DNA of 64,000 nucleotides from Legionella erythra (GTDB taxonomy: Bacteria; Pseudomonadota; Gammaproteobacteria; Legionellales; Legionellaceae). This document shows positions 56,845 to 64,000 of this stretch, piece after piece (position 1 is the first letter of the stretch; each line of letters begins with the position of its first letter). The stretch covers positions 42,036 through 106,035 of the forward strand of contig NZ_LNYA01000034.1 of assembly GCF_001467615.1 (NCBI RefSeq), read 5' to 3'. A model generated the notes under the pieces. The model did not search any database and was not told where the DNA came from. It saw only the letters and a program-made list of their open reading frames with translations. Position numbers and translations under genes: made by a program.

Positions 56845-58254
56845 TTATTCAAGACCCAGCGTGTAGAAACGTTCAACACCGATGGCTTGAAGAAATGCCT
56901 GGTCATGGGAAATAATAATCATGGCGCCAGGAAAGTCGCACAGAACCTCAATGACATGCTCGCGGGTTTCCAAATCGAGGTTATTGGTTATTTCATCAAG
57001 AAGCAGCAGTTGAGGGGGCAGGGCGGCAATCACAGCCAGCGCCAGCCTGGCTTTTTCGCCGCCAGACAGTGTTGCCACGCGAGCCTGGACTTCTTCGTTT
57101 TTACGGAAAAGAAAGCGGTTTAAATGGTTGCGGATGGCCTGGCTATGCCAGTTTAACGGCAAGGATTCGATGGTTTCATACACACTGTGGGCAGGGTTTA
57201 ATGTGCTGTAATGTTGATCCAGGTAACCAATGGCTTCTTTGGCGGGAAGAAGCCATTGTCCCCTCAGGCGCGGTCCTGTTTCTGACAACATGGCCTTCAT
57301 CAGGGTTGATTTGCCGACGCCATTAGGACCGCTTAAGGCAAGGCGCTCATGGCCGGTCATGGACAAATGAATGGATTGCAAAAGGGGGGTGTCATACCCG
57401 ACTTCGCCCTGCTGAATACAGACAAGACGTTTGTTGCCCTGCGTTTTGCCAGTTAATGAAAAATCCGGTCGGATAATTTCCGGTTGCCTTAATGCTTCTT
57501 TCTCGGCAAGCCATTGCTGTTTGTTATGATTGAGGTGTTTGGAATGCTTATTTGCGGTTCGTTGCCCTCGCCCCTGGGCGCTTCTGAGCGCCAGTTTATC
57601 GCCATCGTATTTTTTTTCGCCATGGATGCGCTTCTTCTTCACACGCACCTGTTCGTTCATGCGTTTTTGATGGAGCGCTTTTTTTTCCTGAGACAATTGT
57701 GAAAGCGCCTGATGGACTTTTTTCTGGCGGTTTGCAAGAGACTGACGATAATCATCGTAGCTGCCTTCATGCACAGCCACCTGCTGATTATCCTGAATAT
57801 GCCAAAGGGTCTGAATGCTTTGCCGTAATAACGCCTGATCATGCGAGGCAATAACCACCGCACCTGGGAAGTGGTCGAGAAACTTCATCAGGTTTTGGCG
57901 GTTGACGGTATCAAGATGATTTGTCGGTTCATCAAGCAGCAGCAGGGTAGGCTGATGTTTCAGCGCGTCATTCAATGCCGCATGGAAACGCTGGGCACCG
58001 CTTAATTGTTCATAGCGTTCACCTGAGGCCAGTTGCGGCACATGGCCGACAATGAGCCCTTCTGGACGGATAATCGAACCCTCCTGGATACTGAGTTCAC
58101 CCGACAGCAGCTTTAGCAGACTGGATTTGCCGCTGCCGTTTTTGCCGATGATGGCAATTCGTGCGCGAGGGCCAATCCGCGCGGTAAAATCGCTGAAACA
58201 GGTTTTGTGAGGAAAAGAAAGGGAAATGCCGCGTAGTTCAACAGGTCTAAACAT
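56845..58254 (-). CDS. ABC-F family ATPase, short form
   Basis: A soluble twin-ATPase of about 469 residues with no membrane segment, typical of ABC-F proteins that act on the ribosome. The first domain has Walker A IGKNGSGKSSLL, signature LSGAQ and LLLLDEPTNHLD; the second has SGPNGVGKSTLM, LSGGEKARLAL and LLLLDEITNNLD. The first domain has only about 60 residues between Walker A and signature, shorter than usual, so the arm is absent. A basic linker with a long charged helix (~165-240) is the P-site-tRNA interaction motif. Whether it is a housekeeping or antibiotic-protection member is not decidable. TTG at 58266 is a possible start; ATG 58254 is preferred. Confidence 0.87.
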   Translation of the reverse strand: MFRPVELRGISLSFPHKTCFSDFTARIGPRARIAIIGKNGSGKSSLLKLLSGELSIQEGSIIRPEGLIVGHVPQLASGERYEQLSGAQRFHAALNDALKHQPTLLLLDEPTNHLDTVNRQNLMKFLDHFPGAVVIASHDQALLRQSIQTLWHIQDNQQVAVHEGSYDDYRQSLANRQKKVHQALSQLSQEKKALHQKRMNEQVRVKKKRIHGEKKYDGDKLALRSAQGRGQRTANKHSKHLNHNKQQWLAEKEALRQPEIIRPDFSLTGKTQGNKRLVCIQQGEVGYDTPLLQSIHLSMTGHERLALSGPNGVGKSTLMKAMLSETGPRLRGQWLLPAKEAIGYLDQHYSTLNPAHSVYETIESLPLNWHSQAIRNHLNRFLFRKNEEVQARVATLSGGEKARLALAVIAALPPQLLLLDEITNNLDLETREHVIEVLCDFPGAMIIISHDQAFLQAIGVERFYTLGLE

Positions 58255-58423
58255 AACACTACTCAAGGATGACTAACCGCAGAGAGAAACCCCTCTGGCC
58301 GTGTGCAATTTATTGAGTAATGTTGTTCATGGCAGGGACTACCTGTTTTATATATAAATAGACAAGTTTTATTTTAACCGATTTATCGATCATGAGGCAA
58401 GCGGCCATAGTTCAGGCGTTTAT

Positions 58424-58448
58424 CCGGGAGCAGATTAAGGCCTCCCGG
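58424..58448 (-). terminator. Hairpin after the giant effector-like gene
   Basis: CCGGGAG (58424-58430) and CTCCCGG (58442-58448) are inverted with an 11-base loop, ten bases beyond the minus-strand stop. No strong T run follows, so termination may need Rho. The rest of the 58255-58458 gap has no other feature I can support. Confidence 0.45.
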
Positions 58449-58458
58449 CTTGGCTGGG

Positions 58459-61400
58459 CTAGGGTGTGACTTTAGCTGAGCCGGCTTCAATCAAATCATA
58501 GAGCGAGTAAACAGCGTGGTTAAAGCGCTTCTCCAATGCAGGGCCGTATAACTCAATAAACTTCTCAAGCTCTTTCCCAAGCGACCCTTGATCCAGGGCC
58601 GCCACGTCCCTTTCACTCAGTTGCGTGTCCCCGCCTTTGAGTCGATCAATCAGACGCCTTGCCGCCGCTTTTTTCTCCGTGCCCGTAAATTGACTAAAAA
58701 TAGACCAGTGGTAACATTCAGGTTGGGTATCCCGTACCGTGCAGTATTGTTCCAGTATATTGATTAAACTGGCTACAGGGGAGCGCGTATTGAGGAAATC
58801 AATCAGATCGGAAAGAGAGCCTATGGCCGTCGGGCATTGCAGTTCCCTGGCCAGTTCAGTGCCGTGAGTCGTGATGAATGCATCGAGACGCGTATATAAA
58901 CTGCCGTCAAAGAGTACGCCCTCATCGTGCAGGTTGATGCCTTTATCCGGAGAGACAAGGGCTGCGGCCAAGTTGGTAACCGCCCGCGTTTTATCGTCTT
59001 TGGTGTATTGGAACCAGGGGATGGCGTGTCGGGTTTGGCCGTAGCGGGCTCTGTCCTGTTTGTAGTTATCCAATTGCTTAAAAAGCGCGTTTAAGCAGGG
59101 CTTTTCATTGGCTGATTGAGAAACAGGAACGGCTTCTTCTTCAATCACCAGCGTCTCTGGCGGTTGGGGTAATGCCTCACCTTGTGTAACCGTATGCCCT
59201 TGGTTAACCGCCGATTGCTTTTTCTGTTCTTTAGCCTCTATCGTTTCCAGTGCTTCAAACAGGGCTATCAAGTGTTTCTTTTCATCAAAACCATGGGGGG
59301 TGAGATCGTGGTTTTTAAAGTGTGACCGGATTTGGCGGACGGCATCCTGTGCTTCGGATTGTTTGAGCAGTTCCAGTGCATCCCGGCTTAAATTGTCTTC
59401 GACTTCCCTTCTTGTTGCATAAACCGGGAGCTTAATCACCCATTGATCAATCAGGGGTTGAATGTCTTCCATGGCCGCAAAACCATCCAGAATTTTCTTT
59501 TCCAGCTGAAAATCATAGAAATGCATGTGTAAATCGTGCTTACCCTCAATCATTAAGTCCTGAATGACGGTAATCATCTTTTTAATTGCCGGACCCTGAT
59601 GGTTAAGGGCCTGTGCCAAAGCCAGCGGGGAATCCGGGATAAGCAGGGCATTGAGTTGGGCGCGAGGGTCGGTGGTCAATTCGCGTTTTGCTTTCTCAAA
59701 CAGGGCGGAAAGAAGAAGGTCGCTGTGTTGTTTAAGAAGCTCAAGCGTCTCAGCGGAAAGGATACTGGCTGGTTTGCCGCTTAGCAACGTGACAAGGATT
59801 GAGCCTCGTTTCTGGATGAGTGCTTCCTTGATGACTTTATCCAGAGGGAAATGGTCTAAAAGCACGCCAAGAATGAGGGGTTTTTGCAGGTTGGCGGCAA
59901 AGATATCCATGACTTCCTGATTGACGGGCGGCTTTTCTTCAAGTTGCTGAAGCAATTCATTGAGAATAACCTGATCGCCCCTATCCAGGGCATTGCTGAT
60001 TAGACGGCTGCGTAAAAGCCCTTTACGGTGCTCAGTCCGAATCTGAGAGGCTTTAAGCAAACCGTCATCGCCAATGAGGGTATAAATGGAGGTGTGCAAT
60101 GCTGCAAAGGGGCGATAGCGCTCTGTTTTAACCAATTCATACAAGCGGTAAAGGGCCTTTGGATAAACCCGATCATAAATGGCTTGCGCATTGATATCCG
60201 ATTGTGGCGAGGTGACGCCAAAGAGTTTATCCAGTTGCCCATGCAAGGCTTTTCTGTTATCGAATGCCAGTGGGGTTGCCAGTAACTCATTCACTACCGC
60301 ACAGGCCTGATGCTCACAAGCCAGAGCAAACAGCTTGTTTAAATCCATGTTGTGAAACTGCTGTTCTTTTTTTAGACGCCTAAATAAGGCCACATCATCG
60401 TGGGTTAAGGCATGGTAGAGAAATTCCTGGTATTTTTCTGTCATGTTCACTTTATTTACCGCATAGAGCAGGACTGCGGGTGTGGCGTGATGGAATAGAC
60501 GGTCGAGGTTTTCTCCCAATTCCTGATTGAAATAGGTGAGGAAATCATTCTGTTGCAGCAGAGCGTGCAATAAATCGGCTGTTGGTTGTTGAATGGCCAG
60601 CGTGAACAGAGCACTGGGAAGCGGGTGCTCATGGATTCTTGCCCCGTATTTCAATAACAAGAGCACACCAGGCACATTGCCTTGTATAATGGCGTCATAA
60701 ACAGGAGAGCCCTGGGCGCGGTAAGCGGTGTTAATATGCCGGCTTAGCAGGGCAATGATTTGTTCGTCATGTCTTGCAACGGCTCGTTTGAGCAGGGCCA
60801 TGTAAACGACCGGGTCGAGGGTTTGCTCCCCTTCAAGTAACTTAGCCAGCAGGCCATATTCTTTTTGGGCCTCCAAATTGAAATAGTTCTTTGAATGGGT
60901 ACGAAAACTGCGATAATTTTCGAGCATGAATTCAAGAATGGCCGTTTCTTTGCGTGCATACGCCTTCACCAGGATTTGCTCTTGCTCGTCATTGGTTAAA
61001 TGAACAAACGACATCAGCTTAAGGGCAAAGGCAAACTGGTGATGTTCAATCGCATGAATTAAAAGGGCGATTAAACCCCCGATGGATTGACGCGCCTCAG
61101 TCAGAAACGCTTTCTCAGCCGACGGATCATCGGTTTTGATTCGGCTGTGGATGCGTTGGTTAAATGGATCAATTAATTTTTGAAAGCATTCGGCGAAGTG
61201 GGTGGTTTTCAGCGAATCCGCTAAATGAATGGCTGCGTCAAGCACTTGGGTATATTGCTGGTTTTGTTTATAGACATCCAGCAGCACATCGATAAACAGG
61301 GATGAAAAGAGAGGGTAACGCGCGGCAATCTTTTCGAAAAACGGGCGGCTGCCGATGCTGACTGCATGCAGGAGATAATCCTGTTTCTGGGCAGGACCCA

Positions 61401-62460
61401 GTTTTTTCCAGGCGCGCAAGATAAAATCAATTTCATGTGCAGCGATCAATTGATGGATTAAAGGTTTGTTTGCTTCCGTAAAAAATTCAACTGTGTCCAA
61501 AGGCACGGTTAAAACCGCCCGCACCCGGTCGAATTCAAAATTGGCCATCGCGGCTTTCAAGGCCTTAACCGCATGCTCGGTATCGAGACGAAACCCTTTA
61601 TCCACAAGAAAGGTGACCAGCGCCTGATTGCCTGTGTCGCATGCGAAGACCAAGGCATCGCCGCCAAATGAATGGGCTTCCGCTGTCCAGTTTTTTTCGA
61701 TCAGTTCATTGCGGCCATAGCGGCATAAAACCTGAAAGATATTTAAATCAAGACCCTGGCTTAAAACAGGAGCGGGGCCTTCAATGAGATCACGGTAGCG
61801 GTCGGTATTGGGAGTATATTCCAGCCACGCCTCAAAAAAGCGGCGATCTTTGCGCTTTAACAGTTGAGGAATCATGCTTTCGTGGACCCTAAAGCCGAAT
61901 TTCAGAAGCTGCTTAAATGTAGGTAAGGAAAGTTTTTGTATTGATTTAAGGCTTAAATTCTTGGCCTTGGTATTGTCCGGGGTTAGCGTGGCTTTGTTAA
62001 ATTCCTCAATTTCATTCAACCAGAACTGGACGATGGATTGGCGATCATGCTCTGAAGCAACCCGCAATGCCTCACACAAGTCATTCAATGGGAGAGCCGG
62101 CAGGTAAGCCCTCAGTGTTTTTAAGCAATCAATATCGCCTTTCTCGCTAATTTTGCGAAGAAGATCCATCCGTTGTGTGCCGGACAGGGTGGAGTAATCA
62201 ATGGCATATTTCTTGTAAAGCTCAAAAACGGAACGAAGGCAAGCCGCGTTCCGGCATTCGGCTGCCTTCATCAGAAAATGGAATTCTTTACCGATGTAAT
62301 CTTTAAAAGCCTTTTTCTGGCTATCGGACGTGCACTGGCTTTCATAGGCTTGAAGCAGGCGCTCAAATAGCTGCAGATTACCCTGCCAGAGCGCATAGGT
62401 CAGCAGATGGAGTTTATCCCCCTGATTTTTTTTGCCCGTAGAGTTTAAACAGGTCCTCAT
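58459..62460 (-). CDS. Giant helical-repeat (ankyrin-like) protein, effector candidate; 3' part of a split gene
   Basis: A 1,333-residue frame with no signal peptide. Residues ~20-900 are long arrays of helix-turn-helix units of about 33-40 residues, ankyrin-like in places (GDALVFACDTGNQALVTFLV, AIIQGNVPGVLLLLKYGARI). Residues ~900-1,110 are helical and charged. The end holds two tandem copies of a ~95-residue domain (about 1,121-1,215 and 1,230-1,330) sharing an aromatic WFQYT/WSIFSQFT element, (A/D)xGSL and SL(S/Y)DLI. Such C-terminal domains occur in Legionella effectors. The proposed ATG at 62460 has no ribosome-binding site and lies within the upstream frame. Removing one A from the A8 run at 62426-62433 would fuse both frames. 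Confidence 0.7.
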   Translation of the reverse strand: MRTCLNSTGKKNQGDKLHLLTYALWQGNLQLFERLLQAYESQCTSDSQKKAFKDYIGKEFHFLMKAAECRNAACLRSVFELYKKYAIDYSTLSGTQRMDLLRKISEKGDIDCLKTLRAYLPALPLNDLCEALRVASEHDRQSIVQFWLNEIEEFNKATLTPDNTKAKNLSLKSIQKLSLPTFKQLLKFGFRVHESMIPQLLKRKDRRFFEAWLEYTPNTDRYRDLIEGPAPVLSQGLDLNIFQVLCRYGRNELIEKNWTAEAHSFGGDALVFACDTGNQALVTFLVDKGFRLDTEHAVKALKAAMANFEFDRVRAVLTVPLDTVEFFTEANKPLIHQLIAAHEIDFILRAWKKLGPAQKQDYLLHAVSIGSRPFFEKIAARYPLFSSLFIDVLLDVYKQNQQYTQVLDAAIHLADSLKTTHFAECFQKLIDPFNQRIHSRIKTDDPSAEKAFLTEARQSIGGLIALLIHAIEHHQFAFALKLMSFVHLTNDEQEQILVKAYARKETAILEFMLENYRSFRTHSKNYFNLEAQKEYGLLAKLLEGEQTLDPVVYMALLKRAVARHDEQIIALLSRHINTAYRAQGSPVYDAIIQGNVPGVLLLLKYGARIHEHPLPSALFTLAIQQPTADLLHALLQQNDFLTYFNQELGENLDRLFHHATPAVLLYAVNKVNMTEKYQEFLYHALTHDDVALFRRLKKEQQFHNMDLNKLFALACEHQACAVVNELLATPLAFDNRKALHGQLDKLFGVTSPQSDINAQAIYDRVYPKALYRLYELVKTERYRPFAALHTSIYTLIGDDGLLKASQIRTEHRKGLLRSRLISNALDRGDQVILNELLQQLEEKPPVNQEVMDIFAANLQKPLILGVLLDHFPLDKVIKEALIQKRGSILVTLLSGKPASILSAETLELLKQHSDLLLSALFEKAKRELTTDPRAQLNALLIPDSPLALAQALNHQGPAIKKMITVIQDLMIEGKHDLHMHFYDFQLEKKILDGFAAMEDIQPLIDQWVIKLPVYATRREVEDNLSRDALELLKQSEAQDAVRQIRSHFKNHDLTPHGFDEKKHLIALFEALETIEAKEQKKQSAVNQGHTVTQGEALPQPPETLVIEEEAVPVSQSANEKPCLNALFKQLDNYKQDRARYGQTRHAIPWFQYTKDDKTRAVTNLAAALVSPDKGINLHDEGVLFDGSLYTRLDAFITTHGTELARELQCPTAIGSLSDLIDFLNTRSPVASLINILEQYCTVRDTQPECYHWSIFSQFTGTEKKAAARRLIDRLKGGDTQLSERDVAALDQGSLGKELEKFIELYGPALEKRFNHAVYSLYDLIEAGSAKVTP

Positions 62461-63322
62461 TCCAGCGATCGGTATGCATCAGGTAAGCCGCTTGATAAGG
62501 AGTGACCAGATTATGCTCAAGGTAGGCTTTGATGGTGGGTGCGTCATTCACAAAGGCGGCGAAGTACAGGCTGTTGTAAACCCATTTTGGATCCGTGATA
62601 CCGATTTGGCGGTTAAAGTCAGTCTGGGTAAAGCTTTTTAAGTGCTCGCCTGGCTCAGGATACTGGGCAGGACGCGAATCATGTGGATTTGCATAAATGT
62701 GAATACTTAACCCGACCTGATCATCCGGGTAACCAAATTGTTGAGATAACTCCTCGATAACCTCGCTGGCGTTGGTAAAGGTGCGGACGTTTTTAGTTTT
62801 TTTAGCAGAAACCGGTTGGTCGGGATTGTCTTCATCGTAATTGGGATCATAAATTTCATAGCGTCCATTTTCAAAGGTCATTGCAATGGCATGTGTATGA
62901 GAGGCCACATAGCATGAACGGCCATCATTGCCGAGCTGCTCAAGAATGGTTGCCCATCGGGCTTTGCTTTCGACCAAACCAATGGCAAATTCTTTCCTGA
63001 TGGGTTTGCCCTGGATGAAGGCGGTTTTCTCCATGTCGCCCTGCAGCGATTTGGCGTTGGTGTATTTGTTGCGGTTAAATTCAATTTCAATCTCGCGAAT
63101 AAATAAATCCAGTTTGTCGCCATTGCCATAGACATAGTCTTTGGGTGGGTTCGCGAGTTGGCGGCACAGGTCAAAAAATTGAGACTCACGGCCTTCAAAA
63201 CGATAACGAATCAGTAAGCAAACCAGCCCCCCGCAGACCCCCTCAGGGTTTAATTGAATGGCCGTGTCGTTGCGGCTTAAAAGACGGTTGATGGATTCGA
63301 TCATTTTGACTTGAGCTGGCAT
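62414..63322 (-). CDS. YopT/C58-like cysteine-protease candidate; N-terminal part of a split effector
   Basis: A 302-residue frame (ATG 63322 with TTGAGA upstream; TTG codons at 63334 and 63346 are alternatives). It shows a Cys-His-Asp arrangement like the C58 (YopT) or related papain-fold proteases: Cys30 in NPEGVCGGLVCLL, His144 in SHTHAIAMTF and Asp159 in GRYEIYDPNYDEDN. From about residue 230 it turns into helical repeats (YNSLYFAAFVNDAPTIKAYL) that continue smoothly in the downstream frame. It ends at a stop right after the A8 run. The break may be a real frameshift, programmed slippage or an assembly error. Confidence 0.65.
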   Translation of the reverse strand: MPAQVKMIESINRLLSRNDTAIQLNPEGVCGGLVCLLIRYRFEGRESQFFDLCRQLANPPKDYVYGNGDKLDLFIREIEIEFNRNKYTNAKSLQGDMEKTAFIQGKPIRKEFAIGLVESKARWATILEQLGNDGRSCYVASHTHAIAMTFENGRYEIYDPNYDEDNPDQPVSAKKTKNVRTFTNASEVIEELSQQFGYPDDQVGLSIHIYANPHDSRPAQYPEPGEHLKSFTQTDFNRQIGITDPKWVYNSLYFAAFVNDAPTIKAYLEHNLVTPYQAAYLMHTDRWNEDLFKLYGQKKSGG

Positions 63323-63441
63323 TGTAATTCTCAAAGTGATTAACAACGCGTCAATTTTATCTGATTCTGTATAAGTAAAAAACAGTGAAAAAGGCTTAAG
63401 CGCAAGGTTTTACACGAACTTAACAATGGGGGGAGGTTATT

Positions 63442-63529
63442 TGGCGGAGAGAGAGGGATTCGAACCCTCGATACGTTTCCGTATACACACTTTCCAGGCG
63501 TGCGCCTTCGACCGCTCGGCCATCTCTCC
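63442..63529 (-). tRNA. tRNA-Ser(GGA)
   Basis: Read on the minus strand, GGAGAGATGGCCGAGCGG starts the acceptor and D arm. The anticodon loop CTGGAAA contains GGA, a long variable arm (TATACGGAAACGTATC) marks a class II tRNA, GGTTCGAATCC is the T loop, and the 3' CCA is encoded. The acceptor pairs fully, with discriminator G. It reads the UCC and UCU codons. Confidence 0.98.
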
Positions 63530-63669
63530 AACGAGAGGGTGAGAATATACGCAATGTCTTAAAAAATCAATGCCTGAATGGATAAAGCCATCGTCATATC
63601 ATTATGGATACACTTTGACTTTCATATAATCAGTAATTATGATGCAAAAAAAATCAACGAGATACTGCT

Positions 63670-64000
63670 ATGTACGTCATTGCTATTTGTGGTCCAATTG
63701 GAGCTGATCTTAATCATCTGGCTAAACAGATAAGTGCCGCAATCAAGTCCAAATCGGTAAGCATCGTGACTGAAGATAAGTTAATGAATGAAAAGGGCGA
63801 GTATGCCGTGCAGGATTTAGCTGAACGAATTGAAAAAGAACAGGGTGTTCTAATTTGTGTTGGGCATTTCATGTTCAACAAGAATGCCCTGGATGAGGCG
63901 TTTGCTGCGGGATTGAATCCAAAAAAAGCGGAATGCTCTACTCCCTCCGTAACAGGAAAAGAACCTCAAGTGATACCGGGAAAGACTAAAGTAATCAATC
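63670..64000 (+). CDS. P-loop-kinase-like protein, partial (runs off the window)
   Basis: An open frame from ATG 63670 to the end of the window, at least 110 residues. It starts MYVIAICGPIGADLNHLAKQ, then LICVGHFMFNKNALDEAF, a layout like uridine kinase-type P-loop NTPases (strand-loop-helix, then VEGhhhF). The GK(S/T) of Walker A is missing: the loop reads GPIGADLNH, so nucleotide binding is doubtful. The N-terminus is well defined by an open frame with no stop, but the ribosome-binding site is poor (GAGATACTGCT). The rest of the protein is outside the window. Confidence 0.6.
   Translation, partial: MYVIAICGPIGADLNHLAKQISAAIKSKSVSIVTEDKLMNEKGEYAVQDLAERIEKEQGVLICVGHFMFNKNALDEAFAAGLNPKKAECSTPSVTGKEPQVIPGKTKVIN

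Overview
The window reads as chromosomal DNA of a gamma-proteobacterium, most likely a Legionella species (or close Legionellales relative) of fairly high GC for that genus. This is inferred from several facts: the LapG/LapD-type adhesin-control genes, at least three large proteins without metabolic homologues that look like Dot/Icm effectors, many c-di-GMP proteins, and the gene order of the core operons. No ribosomal RNA, CRISPR array, prophage or insertion-sequence transposase was seen. One tRNA gene, tRNA-Ser(GGA), is present.

Layout. 0.1-3.6 kb: pdxJ, then a two-gene 2-oxoacid oxidoreductase (korA, korB). 3.6-5.2 kb: a hipB-hipA toxin-antitoxin pair with three evenly spaced operator boxes. 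5.2-13.6 kb: a BI-1/YccA membrane protein, a nitrilase-fold amidase with tldD, a long-chain acyl-CoA ligase and mfd. 13.7-19.5 kb: a small secreted Cys-rich repeat protein, a CHASE3/PAS/GAF/GGDEF cyclase, a rhomboid protease, an M23 peptidase and xseA. 19.6-29.2 kb: a complete-looking adhesin-control locus, in which a TolC-like LapE with a SPOR tail, the periplasmic protease LapG, the catalytically dead c-di-GMP receptor LapD and a 1,721-residue LapA-like adhesin follow one another. The adhesin's N-terminus carries a TAAG LapG-cleavage motif. 29.2-33.6 kb: glutaminase, an orphan GspG-like pseudopilin and a GGDEF-EAL protein.

33.6-45.4 kb is the conserved envelope locus. On the minus strand kdsD-kdsC-lptC-lptA-lptB runs on without a gap into trpG-trpD-trpC. 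Divergently, mlaFEDCB-(bolA-like)-murA-nif3-like-nudix runs on the plus strand. 45.5-49.1 kb carries truD flanked by two effector-like minus-strand genes, one a divergent Rab-like GTPase whose P-loop lies upstream of any standard start codon. 49.3-53.8 kb is a surface-glycan cluster: a decaprenyl-phosphate phosphoribosyltransferase-like UbiA enzyme, a mycobacterial-AftB-like glycosyltransferase and a WbpM/PglF-type nucleotide-sugar dehydratase. 53.8-58.3 kb: csaA, an SDR, a 25-bp inverted-repeat pair, an amino-acid permease and an ABC-F ATPase.

58.4-63.3 kb holds two minus-strand reading frames that look like one giant effector split by a single base in an A8 run: an N-terminal YopT/C58-like cysteine-protease candidate and a long helical/ankyrin-like body ending in two tandem copies of a ~95-residue domain. 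The window closes with tRNA-Ser and the start of a kinase-fold gene that runs off the end.

How genes work together: envelope building (Lpt, Kds, Mla, MurA), surface adhesion controlled by c-di-GMP (LapEGD plus adhesin, with two further cyclase/phosphodiesterase-type proteins close by) and host interaction (effector candidates) are the main themes. All family assignments come from reading motifs by eye; no database search was run.
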